A stretch of DNA of 51,953 nucleotides from an uncultured Bacteroidales bacterium. Its GTDB lineage: Bacteria; Bacteroidota; Bacteroidia; Bacteroidales; Bacteroidaceae. The stretch spans positions 1 to 51,953 of the forward strand of contig CACZMI010000012.1 in assembly GCA_902782245.1 (NCBI GenBank). The letters are read 5' to 3'. A program made the position numbers and the translations under genes. The notes under the pieces are model-generated. The model made no database searches. It had not been told where the DNA came from and saw only the letters and a program-made list of their open reading frames with translations. Of this stretch, positions 9,996-18,732 are shown one piece after another (position 1 is the stretch's first letter; every line of letters starts with the position of its first letter).

Positions 9996-11876
9996 ATGGC
10001 CTTATTCCTTACAATCATATTAGCCCTGCTTCAGGCATTTCCGTTCGGCGCAAGTTCAAAGCCGATAGTAACATCACATAATCTGGAGCAGATTTCAACC
10101 GATACGGTCCGCCTTTCATTCAACCTCACCATTTCAGACGGATGGCACGTTTACTCTACCTCACTGCCTGACGGCGGCCCCATCAGCGCATCGCTTGACC
10201 TTGACTCCGTCAGCGGCATGCAGGCTGCATCACCTCTTCTTTTCAACGGCAATGAACTGAATGATTTCGATCAGGTATTCGGCATGACAGTAAGATATTT
10301 TGAGAAAAAGGTCACTTTCTATCAGAATTTCAGAATCTCGGACGCCGACTGGTATATCGCGGGGGCGCTCACTTACGGAGCGTGCAACGATGAGAGTTGC
10401 CTGCCGCCCCAGAGAATAGAGTTCAGTCACAAGGATCCTGCTGCAGCAACGGCCCCGGAGGATGACGTAGAAGAAGAGATTGACGGAATTGAAGGCTATG
10501 ACAGGTTACTGTGGGCACCTGTCAAATACGGCCAGTCAGACCAGATTGCCGACACAGGCAGTCTCTGGGGACTTTTTCTCACCAGTTTCATAGGTGGTCT
10601 GATAGCGCTGCTCACCCCCTGCGTATGGCCTATCATACCCATGACCGTCAGTTTCTTCCTGAAACGCTCATCAAACCGTCGCAAGGCTATACGTGATGCC
10701 ATATTATACGGACTCTCCATCATAGCCGTCTATGTAGCTCTGGCCCTCATCATCACGTTGTTATTCGGAGCCAACGCACTGAACGCACTGGCCACCAACG
10801 CCTTCGTGAACATACTGTTCTTCCTTATACTGGTAGCGTTCGCCCTCTCCTTCTTCGGAGTGTTTGAGATAACCCTGCCCTCACGCTGGAGCACCGGAAC
10901 AGACCGTAAGTCTTCATCGGCCGCAGGTCTGGGAGGCATATTCTTCATGGCACTCACACTGACCATAGTCTCATTCTCATGCACCGGTCCCATCATAGGA
11001 TTCCTGCTTGTCGATGCAGCCTCCACAGGCAGCATCCTGGCACCCACGGTCGGAATGCTGGGATTCTCAGTGGCCATGGCCATACCGTTCACCCTGTTCG
11101 CCATGTTCCCCGGCTGGTTGCAGTCAATGCCCAAATCCGGAGGATGGATGGACCGCGTGAAGGTAACACTGGGTGTGATAGAACTGGCCTTCTCGCTCAA
11201 GTTCCTCTCTGTGGCCGATATGGCATACGGCAAGGGACTCCTGCCGCGTGACCTTTTCATACTGCTGTGGATACTCATGGCTCTGTTTCTGGGCATCTAC
11301 CTTATCAGACGCCGTTCAGGCAAGGCAGGCCTGATAGCAGGCATAGTGTCGCTGGCATTTGCCGCATGGCTGGTTCCCGGCCTCTGGGGCGCACCGCTCA
11401 AGGCCATAAGCGCCTTCACTCCGCCCATGAGCACCCAGATATTCGGTCATAATGACCAGACCGTAGAGCCTCAGTTTACAGATTACAGCGAGGCCGTAAT
11501 AGCCGCCGAAAACAGCGGGAAGCCTATTCTGGTTGATTTTACAGGTTACGGATGCGTAAACTGCCGAAAGATGGAGGCATCGGTCTGGACCGATCCGCGA
11601 GTGGCTGATAAGATAAGGAAGAATTACATTCTGGTGTCACTGTTCGTGGATGACAAGACTCCGCTGCCCAAGAGCTGGCAGGTAACCGAAAACGGCAACA
11701 AAATCAAGATACGTACCGTCGGTGACAAATGGAGCCTGCTTCAGCGTCACAAGTTCGGCGCAAACGCCCAGCCCTTCTACGTAATAATAGACTCCAAAGG
11801 AAGACTTCTGTCAGGTCCTTACACGTTTGATCCGGATCCTGACCACTTCCTTAAGTTTATTTCCTCTCCCTTTTGA
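9996..11876 (+). CDS. dsbD: DsbD-type protein-disulfide reductase (cytochrome c biogenesis-like)
   Basis: DsbD moves electrons from cytoplasmic thioredoxin across the inner membrane to periplasmic thiol proteins. The 626-residue product has a signal peptide, an N-terminal periplasmic domain (to about residue 165, with YGACNDESCLPPQ), a central membrane domain of about eight helices whose redox cysteines lie in LLTPCVWPIIP and SFSCTGPIIG, and a C-terminal thioredoxin domain with C520-V-N-C523 inside FTGYGCVNCRKME. The ATG at 9996 is preferred over the GTG at 9960 because a TATCTTCG -7-like box lies at 9972-9979 and the signal peptide begins directly after this ATG. The last 20 bases overlap the convergent flavin reductase gene. 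Confidence 0.92.
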   Translation: MALFLTIILALLQAFPFGASSKPIVTSHNLEQISTDTVRLSFNLTISDGWHVYSTSLPDGGPISASLDLDSVSGMQAASPLLFNGNELNDFDQVFGMTVRYFEKKVTFYQNFRISDADWYIAGALTYGACNDESCLPPQRIEFSHKDPAAATAPEDDVEEEIDGIEGYDRLLWAPVKYGQSDQIADTGSLWGLFLTSFIGGLIALLTPCVWPIIPMTVSFFLKRSSNRRKAIRDAILYGLSIIAVYVALALIITLLFGANALNALATNAFVNILFFLILVAFALSFFGVFEITLPSRWSTGTDRKSSSAAGLGGIFFMALTLTIVSFSCTGPIIGFLLVDAASTGSILAPTVGMLGFSVAMAIPFTLFAMFPGWLQSMPKSGGWMDRVKVTLGVIELAFSLKFLSVADMAYGKGLLPRDLFILLWILMALFLGIYLIRRRSGKAGLIAGIVSLAFAAWLVPGLWGAPLKAISAFTPPMSTQIFGHNDQTVEPQFTDYSEAVIAAENSGKPILVDFTGYGCVNCRKMEASVWTDPRVADKIRKNYILVSLFVDDKTPLPKSWQVTENGNKIKIRTVGDKWSLLQRHKFGANAQPFYVIIDSKGRLLSGPYTFDPDPDHFLKFISSPF

Positions 11877-12441
11877 TAACCTTCTTTCTGCGGACTGACC
11901 AGCCGAAAAAACCGGCAGGATTCGTCACGTCAAAATACTCGCCGTGTGTGTAGGCTATAAGGTTCATAGCTGCCATATCGAGTTTGTCGTCCTCATCAAT
12001 ATACTTTGCATCAACGAGCACGTTCACAACCTCGGCCAGGAACATATCATGAGATCCCAGCGGCTTTATGTCAACCACCTTGCACTCAATCGACACAGGT
12101 GATTCCTCCACCGTGGGAGCGGCTACCACCTCAGCTTTTCCGGGTGTGATTCCGGCCTCCCTGAATTTATCCATATCACGTCCCGAGCGCACGCCGCAGA
12201 AATCTGTCGCACGAGCCAGAGCCTTATTGGTCAGGTTAATGACAAAGCAGCCGGTGCGCTTGATTATGTCATAGGAATGACGCTCCGGACGGATGGAAAC
12301 ATAGCACATAGGCGGATTGCTGCATACGGTTCCGGTCCATGAGGCAGTCATGACGTTATACTCTTCGGGGGTCACACCGCAGCTGACCAGGACTGCAGGC
12401 AGCGGATAAATCATAGTACCGGGCTTGAAGCTCTTTTTCAT
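11857..12441 (-). CDS. Flavin reductase-like (flavoredoxin family) protein
   Basis: A 194-residue cytoplasmic protein of the flavin reductase-like FMN-binding split-barrel family. Family features seen are the N-terminal PLPAVLVSCG, the FMN-binding region NVMTASWTGTVCSNPPMCYVSI, and the later SHDMFLAEVVNVLVD. These proteins bind FMN and reduce flavins or transfer electrons; the partner is not evident. It overlaps the upstream pseudouridine synthase gene by four bases (ATGA), which implies translational coupling. The C-terminus is basic (RRKKVIKRERK) and overlaps dsbD. Confidence 0.85.
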   Translation of the reverse strand: MKKSFKPGTMIYPLPAVLVSCGVTPEEYNVMTASWTGTVCSNPPMCYVSIRPERHSYDIIKRTGCFVINLTNKALARATDFCGVRSGRDMDKFREAGITPGKAEVVAAPTVEESPVSIECKVVDIKPLGSHDMFLAEVVNVLVDAKYIDEDDKLDMAAMNLIAYTHGEYFDVTNPAGFFGWSVRRKKVIKRERK

Positions 12442-13343
12442 TTGTCAGGCGAAGTCAGTTTTCTGAAAACGGGAGGAGTAGGCAAAGAAAAACGCATCAG
12501 CTCACCCGTTACGGGATGAATGAATGAGAGACGGTAATTGTGAAGCATCAACCGGCGGGCGGGATTGGTCTCGGCGCCGTATTTGATATCACCTGCAATG
12601 GGACAGCCCATCTCCGACATATGTACCCTTATCTGGTTTTTCTTACCGGTAAATATCTCCACATCAACAAGGGCATAACGTCCGCGTGTCTGAATAACAC
12701 GGTAATGGGTGATTGCCAATCGGCCGTTCTCCTCATCATTGGTTGAGAATACCTGCATACGGTCATTCTGGGTAAGAAGGCTCTCTATCGTATCCTCCTG
12801 TCTGGGGGGAATATTCTCGGTTACACATATATACTTGCGTTCCTTGACGTAGAAGTCCCAGTTGGAACGCAATTCAAGCATCATATCCTGATCCTTTGAA
12901 AACAGCAGTATACCGGATGTATACTGGTCCAACCTGTGGCAGACATAGAGTTCCGCCTCAGGGTTGGTATGACGTACATAGTCACGCATTATATGGAATG
13001 CGTTCTTTTCACGTGTATTGTCATTGGCAACTGAGAGCAGTCCCGATGCCTTTTCTATGACCAGAAGGTACTTATCCTCATATAGGACCTTCACCTGTGG
13101 ATTGTTGAACTTATAGAATGAACGGCCGAAATTGACTTCTACCGAGTCTCCCGGCATAAGAGGAGTATCAAACTGGGTTACCGCAGAACCTTTAATGGCT
13201 ACATGCTTGTATTTAAGCATAGATTTTATCTCAGTCCTGCTCAGATTTGAAAGAGTCCTGATAAGGAACGGGAGCAGAGTAGTCTCCTCATCCACCTTAT
13301 ATGATTTGATATTATCGGCTGTAAATTGTCTTTTTGTAGCCAT
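12438..13343 (-). CDS. RluA-family RNA pseudouridine synthase
   Basis: A 301-residue enzyme that isomerises uridine to pseudouridine in rRNA or tRNA. An S4-like RNA-binding segment occupies residues 15-75 (LLPFLIRTLSNLSRTEIKSMLKY region), and the catalytic domain carries HRLDQYTSGILLFSK, whose Asp is the family's catalytic residue, plus KNQIRVHMSEMGCPIAGDIKYG and LMLHNYRLSF. The exact RNA target (RluA, RluC or RluD type) cannot be told from sequence alone. A TAATTTTG box lies on the minus strand at 13372-13379, just upstream of the ATG. It is the first gene of a two-gene operon with the flavin reductase-like gene. Confidence 0.9.
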   Translation of the reverse strand: MATKRQFTADNIKSYKVDEETTLLPFLIRTLSNLSRTEIKSMLKYKHVAIKGSAVTQFDTPLMPGDSVEVNFGRSFYKFNNPQVKVLYEDKYLLVIEKASGLLSVANDNTREKNAFHIMRDYVRHTNPEAELYVCHRLDQYTSGILLFSKDQDMMLELRSNWDFYVKERKYICVTENIPPRQEDTIESLLTQNDRMQVFSTNDEENGRLAITHYRVIQTRGRYALVDVEIFTGKKNQIRVHMSEMGCPIAGDIKYGAETNPARRLMLHNYRLSFIHPVTGELMRFSLPTPPVFRKLTSPDK

Positions 13344-13399
13344 TCTTTTGCGTTGTAAAGCGTTCAGAGCACAAAATTATTAAAAAAACTCCATATCTC

Positions 13400-13430
13400 T
13401 TGGAAATAACGAAAGTGGAGTATATCTTTG
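13400..13430 (+). promoter_or_regulatory. Bacteroidetes-type promoter (-33 TTG, 20 nt, -7 TATCTTTG)
   Basis: TTG at 13400-13402 is followed after 20 bases by TATCTTTG at 13423-13430, matching the Bacteroidetes -33/-7 consensus (TTG, 19-21 nt, TAnnTTTG). No open reading frame follows; a strong terminator does, about 35 bases after the predicted start. Confidence 0.65.
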
Positions 13431-13436
13431 CCTTGT

Positions 13437-13503
13437 GTTTTTCATGGTATTAGATTTTATTTTAAGGGAAGCGGAACTGTGAAGTCCCGCTTCCCTGCTT
13501 TTT
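13437..13503 (+). ncRNA. Candidate small RNA of about 67 nt ending in a strong terminator
   Basis: A canonical promoter at 13400-13430 is followed by about 30 unstructured, U-rich bases and a terminator hairpin at 13466-13495 (arms GGGAAGCGG and CCGCTTCCC with a GTGA loop), then a T-run. There is no reading frame of meaningful length. Either this is a short independent transcript or the promoter-terminator pair is a coincidence. Transcription has not been shown. Confidence 0.4.
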
Positions 13504-13643
13504 GCAGGTCATATCTGCCCCCGACACACCAAAACCTTAACAGAATCACAAAACACATTCCCAAATCATAAAATATTTAAGATTTGGGTCGTTTTTTTTA
13601 AGATTGTGGTGTACACATCAAAAAATAGACTTATATTTGTAAC

Positions 13644-13755
13644 GCAAACAAGGAGAGAGAAGATTGGTTGTGAAACCGGTTCATCTAAATTTCAATTATT
13701 GGAAAAGGACTATTGAGAACGAGAGACCCGCTGTGTAGCGAGTCTCTTGTTTTCT
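13644..13755 (+). ncRNA. Candidate structured small RNA, copy 1
   Basis: About 68 bases, beginning GCAAACAAGGAGAGAGAAG, recur at 45814-45882 with two substitutions and one indel. A hairpin TTGGTT-GTGA-AACCGG (13664-13679), closed outside by AGA/TCT, is followed by a conserved single-stranded stretch and a rho-independent terminator (arms AGAGACCCGCT and AGCGAGTCTCT, loop GTGT, T-run from about 13748). The two substitutions between the copies both fall in the hairpin and turn a T-A pair into C-G, which keeps pairing. TATATTTG at 13632-13639 is a good -7 box. No gene follows on the plus strand, so this copy is likely a stand-alone RNA. Confidence 0.6.
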
Positions 13756-13769
13756 TTATACAACCCTTA

Positions 13770-15074
13770 TCAGGCCTCCTGATTCTTCAACAGCGCCAGC
13801 TGCCTGTCCTTCCAGATCTTAGGGGTAACTCCGTTCTTCTTGCTGAATGCCGAATTAAAAGATGATGCTCCCGAAAAACCGCACTCCAACGCAATCTCGT
13901 TCTGGGTTGCCCGGTCATGGCTCATAAGATACTTCTCAGCATAGCCTATACGCAGCATATTGATATAATTCTGGAATGACATATCATACTTGTAACTGAT
14001 ATAGTCCGACAATTCATCCTTGAAAACGCCCAGTTTATCGGCCACCGAATTTATCGTCAGGTCACGTTTCAGGAACATTTGCTCACCTATCAGATATCTG
14101 TCCAGCTTTTCGGCTATAGACTCACGCATTTTTTCCAATGCCTCCTGCCTGTCTGCATCCGGCACTTTCAACAAAGGTTCATGGGAGTTCAGGGCAGCGT
14201 CATACTGCTTGTCGAATTCCTTTTCAGAATCGGAGGTCTCTTCATTTTCCTCATCTTTTTCCTCCTCTATCATTCCGAAACGGACAGTTCTGAGGATTCC
14301 GGGGATGGACTGGAAATCAGATGTTCCGGCAGTTCCGACAAATGAAAGAAGAGAAATGAGGACAGCCAACAGGATACAGCCCGCAATCAGCAAAGGCAGA
14401 TTACCCATGACACTGCTCCTGTTCAAGACCAGAGCCGAAACCACCAGAAGCAAAAGCAGCAAGGCGATAAAGAACTGGACCGGTTTTACCGGAGCCTTCT
14501 TGCGTTTGAAAAAGAAACCCATAACCTGACTGAACCTGCATTTACCGCTTATAGCACATCTCATGAGATAAACGGAGAACATCAGGAAATCAAGCAGCAG
14601 CATCGCCCTAAACATATAGGTGTAGCCGGCATAGAATATCATCTGACTGCGATCCTGAAGGAACGGGAACATCGGCCCCTGGAAGGTATAAGAATCAATA
14701 AGAACAGTTACCGCATTCCAATAACCGACAGAGAACACAGACTCAATACCAACCACAAGCTGTATGTAAGGTGCAGCCGAAAGGACGGAATACAGAACCC
14801 CCGATGGACGCTCACCGTCGAGTGACTTGATATACTTAATAAAATAAGGTATTATAAGAAGCGCGCAAACCTGCTTGAAAAGGGTAAAATGAAGAAGCAT
14901 GAAAGCATCATCCTTTGCAGACAGTACTGCAAAAAGCAGGAATAGCGATGTTACGGTAAGAAACTGCGCAAAACGACGGTAAACGACGCCCTTAGATGCA
15001 AAAAGCAGATAAGAAAAAAGCCAGAAGAATCCGGCTATACAAGGTATCAGCAAAAAAATGGACTGAATGTTCAT
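13770..15074 (-). CDS. AraC-family regulator with membrane-spanning N-terminus (second copy of this architecture)
   Basis: A 434-residue protein with about seven hydrophobic segments in the first 260 residues (for example FLLIPCIAGFFWLFSYLLF, FLTVTSLFLLFAVL and FFIALLLLLLVVSALVL), an acidic linker (EEEKDEENEETSDSEKEF) and a C-terminal AraC helix-turn-helix pair (INSVADKLGVFKDELSDYI and IALECGFSGASSFNSAFSKKNGVTPKIW). Membrane-bound DNA-binding sensors of this kind are common in Bacteroidales; target and ligand are unknown. The ATG at 15074 is preferred over a TTG three bases upstream. TAACTTTG on the minus strand (15104-15111) is the likely -7 box. It converges on the small RNA at 13644. Confidence 0.82.
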   Translation of the reverse strand: MNIQSIFLLIPCIAGFFWLFSYLLFASKGVVYRRFAQFLTVTSLFLLFAVLSAKDDAFMLLHFTLFKQVCALLIIPYFIKYIKSLDGERPSGVLYSVLSAAPYIQLVVGIESVFSVGYWNAVTVLIDSYTFQGPMFPFLQDRSQMIFYAGYTYMFRAMLLLDFLMFSVYLMRCAISGKCRFSQVMGFFFKRKKAPVKPVQFFIALLLLLLVVSALVLNRSSVMGNLPLLIAGCILLAVLISLLSFVGTAGTSDFQSIPGILRTVRFGMIEEEKDEENEETSDSEKEFDKQYDAALNSHEPLLKVPDADRQEALEKMRESIAEKLDRYLIGEQMFLKRDLTINSVADKLGVFKDELSDYISYKYDMSFQNYINMLRIGYAEKYLMSHDRATQNEIALECGFSGASSFNSAFSKKNGVTPKIWKDRQLALLKNQEA

Positions 15075-15219
15075 CAATAATTATTTGGCTGTTGATTATG
15101 CCGCAAAGTTAGTAAAAAATTATTTGGGGAGCGGCATATCAACAGTAAAATAATTCAGAAAAATTTTTCAGAACGACCAATTCAAAATTTTACAATACTT
15201 ATAATCAGATATTTAAATA

Positions 15220-17007
15220 TTAAATAGATTGCGTCTTATACTTAAGCCACTCTTTCTCGTCAGGCGTCAGACAAGGAGACAGTTCTTCAAATACCGTACG
15301 GTTAAAATTATTCAGCCATTCGGTTTCACGCCTGTCCATCAGGGACAGAATTAGCGGAGCGGTATCGAGATATGTTCTGGTGAGAGTCTCAAATCCCAGC
15401 CATCTCCCGAATTCGTTCTCACCCATGCTACTGCAGAGAATCATATTCTCATGGCGGATGCCATGATAACCCTCGCGGTATATACCGGGCTCATCCGAAG
15501 TAATCATACCCGGCAACATAGGCTGATCCTTGAGGTTCTGACGTATGGACTGCGGTCCTTCATGCACAGAAAGCACATTACCCACTCCATGACCGGTTCC
15601 GTGACCGAAATTGCGCATAGCCTGCCAGAGCGGACGTCTGGCAATGGCATCGATACGGCAACCCGGAGTACCTTCGGGGAATATCGCCATGGCAAGGTCA
15701 ATCATAGCCATCATGTCCAGCGTATAATCCTCACGCTCCAGATCGGTCAAAGGTCCCATCGGCACGGTTCGTGTAATGTCGGTAGTTCCGTATTTATAGT
15801 GAGCACCGCTGTCATTCAGATAGAGTCCGTGCGGTTCAATGACGGCATCTTTTCCTCTAACGGTAGAATAATGCGGCAAGGCGGCATTCTTACCGTATGC
15901 CGATATGGTCTCAAAACTCTCGTCCAGGAAATCAGGCATTGCCGCCCGCAGTTCATGCAGTTTGTCCGATGCATCCGACTCGGTTATCTTACAGCCCGAT
16001 GATACAGATTCCTCAAGCCACTTGAAGAAACGCGTCTGAACTATTCCGTCCTGAATATATGCTTTACGGAATCCGTCAATCTCGGTCTCATTCTTCACAG
16101 CCTTGGCCAGTTCAACAGGTGAGCTGCCCTCAACAATATTCTCCTTCCCGAACGATTCGGCAATAGCCTTGCCCGTCTCGTAATTGAGCGACCCCGAGTC
16201 AATGAGTATCTTTCCGTCCGCTCTGAAGCATTTAATATAATCACCCACCTCCGCGTAAGGATGCAGGGTTACATTGTCTTCCTTGAGTCTGACACGCGTC
16301 TTATCGTCAAATTTTGAAACGTCAGCGAACAGATCCACGCATTCGGGACCGACAAGGGCAAAGGATATGACGAACGGACAGTACTCCACGTCGTTTGAAC
16401 GGATATTGAGCAACCATGCTATCTGGTCCAGACAGTTAAGGAACATATAACCGCAGCCCGAGCCGGCCAGTTCACCGCGCAGCCATGTCAGTTTGTCCTT
16501 CACGCTGCGTCCGGCAAACTTGTCCTCATGAATCCAGACCTTATCCTGGGGAAGCAGAGGACGGTCCGGCCACAAAGCCTCCAGGTAATCAGGCTTGGAA
16601 ACAACCCGTGCACCCTTACCGGCTATGGCGTTTTCAAGCTGAACAGCCTCGCCCATGCTCATGCAAAGCCCGTCAATACCCACCTTGCCTGCAGAAGGAA
16701 CGTTCTGCTCAATCCACCGTATCCAGTCCTTATCCTCGACCGATACCATCTTGTGCAACTCTATGCCGCTGCCCTCCAACTCCCGGGCAGCCTGAATCCA
16801 GTATCTGCTGTCAGTCCACAGGCCTGCATGGTCTTTTGTAACCACAACCACACCTGCAGATCCGGTAAAACCGCTTATGAACTCACGCTGACACCAGCGT
16901 TTGGGAGTATACTCACTGTTATGGGGATCCTCGCCTACAGTCACGGCAACATCCCATCCCCACTCCGCCATCTTATGACGGAGAGCATCTATTCTGTCTT
17001 TTATCAT
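15220..17007 (-). CDS. pepP: Xaa-Pro aminopeptidase (M24B family)
   Basis: A 595-residue cytoplasmic metallopeptidase that removes N-terminal residues preceding proline. Two creatinase N-terminal-like domains (about 1-300, with DSRYWIQA and WLLNIRSNDVEY) precede the pita-bread catalytic domain. Metal ligands can be read in LYLNDSGAHYKYGTTDITRT (Asp and Asp), GHGTGHGVG (His), the SDEPGIY segment (Glu) and GIRHENMI (Glu region). The length and the C-terminal extension after LGFETLT match the eukaryote-like aminopeptidase P subgroup. The ATG at 17007 lies one base after the gdhA stop, so the two genes form an operon; the extension to 17046 would run into gdhA. Confidence 0.93.
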   Translation of the reverse strand: MIKDRIDALRHKMAEWGWDVAVTVGEDPHNSEYTPKRWCQREFISGFTGSAGVVVVTKDHAGLWTDSRYWIQAARELEGSGIELHKMVSVEDKDWIRWIEQNVPSAGKVGIDGLCMSMGEAVQLENAIAGKGARVVSKPDYLEALWPDRPLLPQDKVWIHEDKFAGRSVKDKLTWLRGELAGSGCGYMFLNCLDQIAWLLNIRSNDVEYCPFVISFALVGPECVDLFADVSKFDDKTRVRLKEDNVTLHPYAEVGDYIKCFRADGKILIDSGSLNYETGKAIAESFGKENIVEGSSPVELAKAVKNETEIDGFRKAYIQDGIVQTRFFKWLEESVSSGCKITESDASDKLHELRAAMPDFLDESFETISAYGKNAALPHYSTVRGKDAVIEPHGLYLNDSGAHYKYGTTDITRTVPMGPLTDLEREDYTLDMMAMIDLAMAIFPEGTPGCRIDAIARRPLWQAMRNFGHGTGHGVGNVLSVHEGPQSIRQNLKDQPMLPGMITSDEPGIYREGYHGIRHENMILCSSMGENEFGRWLGFETLTRTYLDTAPLILSLMDRRETEWLNNFNRTVFEELSPCLTPDEKEWLKYKTQSI

Positions 17008-17008
17008 A

Positions 17009-18346
17009 TTATCCCAGGAAACCCTGCTCCAGCATTGCCTGAGCAACTTTCATGAAGCCCGCAATGTTGGCGCCCTTCATATAATTCACATAGCCGTCAG
17101 GCTCGGTACCGTACTTGACGCACTGCTCATGGATATCACTCATGATGGTATGCAGACGTGCGTCAACCTCATCGGCCGACCACGAAATATGCATTGCGTT
17201 CTGAGTCATCTCAAGGCCCGATGTTGCCACACCGCCGGCATTCACAGCCTTACCCGGTCCGTAGAGCACTCGGGCTGCGATGAAAGCGTCAATAGCCTCG
17301 GGGGTGCATCCCATATTTGAAACCTCGGCCACATATTTGACGCCGTTCTTTATCAGCATCGCGGCATCGTCGCCGTTCAGTTCGTTCTGGGTTGCGCAGG
17401 GCATAGCAATGTCCACCTTGCACTCCCAAGGTTTGTGTCCCGCAAAGAACTCTGCACCGAACTTCTTTGCATACGGCTCAATAACGTCATTGTTGGTAGC
17501 ACGCAACTGGAGCATGTATGCAATCTTCTCGTCGTTCAGACCCTCCTTGTCATATACGTAGCCGTCAGGTCCCGACAGGGTAACCACCTTGGCACCCAGC
17601 TGGGTAGCCTTCTTGGCAGCGCCCCATGCCACATTGCCGAATCCGCTTATTGCAATGGTCTTGCCATCGAGCGAATCGCCCTTATCGGCCAGCATCTGGC
17701 GCAGGAAATAGAGAGCGCCGAATCCGGTAGCCTCAGGGCGTATCTTTGAGCCTCCAAAGGTCAACCCCTTGCCGGTAAGCACGCCCGTATTCTCTCGCGC
17801 AAGCTTTTTATACATACCATACAGATAGCCTATCTCACGGGCGCCCACGCCTATATCGCCTGCCGGGACATCGGTATCGGGGCCGATGTTGCGCCACAGT
17901 TCCAGCATAAAGCTGTGGCAAAAACGCTCAATCTCGGCAGCCGAGCGTCCGCGGGCCGAGAAATCAGATCCTCCTTTGCCGCCACCCATAGGCAGTGTGG
18001 TCAGCGCATTCTTGAAAGTCTGTTCAAATCCCAGGAACTTAAGGATTGACAGGTTGACCGATGAGTGGAACCTCAATCCTCCCTTGTACGGTCCTATAGC
18101 GTTGTTGAACTGCACGCGGTAACCGGTATTGACATGAATCTCTCCGTTATCATCGGTCCATGGCACCTTGAAGGTAAATATACGGTCGGGCTCGACCATG
18201 CGTTCCACAATCTTGGCGTCCTCGAACTCGGGATGTTGGTTATAGATAGGTTCAACACTGATCAGCACTTCACGCACTGCCTGAAGATACTCTTTCTCAC
18301 CCGGGTGCCTGCGCTCCAGGTCAGCCATAATGTTGTTTATGTTCAT
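17009..18346 (-). CDS. gdhA: NADP-specific glutamate dehydrogenase
   Basis: GdhA aminates 2-oxoglutarate to glutamate with NADPH, a main ammonia-assimilation route in Bacteroidales. The 445-residue length is typical of the hexameric class. Motifs seen are GGLRFHSSVNLSILKFLGFEQ, the catalytic lysine loop LPMGGGKGGSDFS, the DVPAGDIGVG segment, and the nucleotide-binding ISGFGNVAWGAA. The C-terminus ends KVAQAMLEQGFLG. TATATTTG on the minus strand at 18378-18385 is the likely -7 box, giving a short leader. The pepP start follows the stop after one base. Confidence 0.96.
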   Translation of the reverse strand: MNINNIMADLERRHPGEKEYLQAVREVLISVEPIYNQHPEFEDAKIVERMVEPDRIFTFKVPWTDDNGEIHVNTGYRVQFNNAIGPYKGGLRFHSSVNLSILKFLGFEQTFKNALTTLPMGGGKGGSDFSARGRSAAEIERFCHSFMLELWRNIGPDTDVPAGDIGVGAREIGYLYGMYKKLARENTGVLTGKGLTFGGSKIRPEATGFGALYFLRQMLADKGDSLDGKTIAISGFGNVAWGAAKKATQLGAKVVTLSGPDGYVYDKEGLNDEKIAYMLQLRATNNDVIEPYAKKFGAEFFAGHKPWECKVDIAMPCATQNELNGDDAAMLIKNGVKYVAEVSNMGCTPEAIDAFIAARVLYGPGKAVNAGGVATSGLEMTQNAMHISWSADEVDARLHTIMSDIHEQCVKYGTEPDGYVNYMKGANIAGFMKVAQAMLEQGFLG

Positions 18347-18545
18347 ATCAGTTGCATTAATTGGTTTGTCTTAATCACAAATATAAGGTTATTCTGTAAT
18401 ATGTTGTTCACTGCCAATGCATATTAATCCGATAATATTTCATTTCCACAGCTAATAACCTGTTTATTCCGAGCCATTTGTTAAATAAGTCATATGAGTT
18501 GGAAAGAATTGGAACAATTGTTAACCCAATTGAAACAATCTTATT

Positions 18546-18575
18546 TTTGATTTAATAAACCTCAGTTTACATTTG
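18546..18575 (+). promoter_or_regulatory. Predicted susC promoter (TTTG, 18 nt, TACATTTG)
   Basis: The 386-base gap 18347-18732 between gdhA and susC is AT-rich and has no gene. TTTG at 18546-18549 and TACATTTG at 18568-18575 form a good Bacteroidetes promoter, predicting a 5' leader of about 150 bases. Further upstream, the short repeats GGAAAGAATTGGAACAATTG and CAATTGAAACAATC (about 18500-18540) could be regulator sites. No dedicated regulator gene is adjacent. Confidence 0.55.
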
Positions 18576-18732
18576 CACCGAGAGTTATCCTTTTCCGGCC
18601 ATTCCATTGAATGCCAGAATTATTAAACTGTTTGTACAATAATTGAAATATTGTTTGTCATTAAAAATCAAACTAAACTATTGTGTTTAACCTAATTATT
18701 TTTTTCAATCCTTTTTCCTTTAATTTTAACTT

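Noticed and set aside
10730-11296. 188-codon minus-strand frame inside dsbD
   Set aside because: It lies fully antisense to the well-supported DsbD membrane domain.
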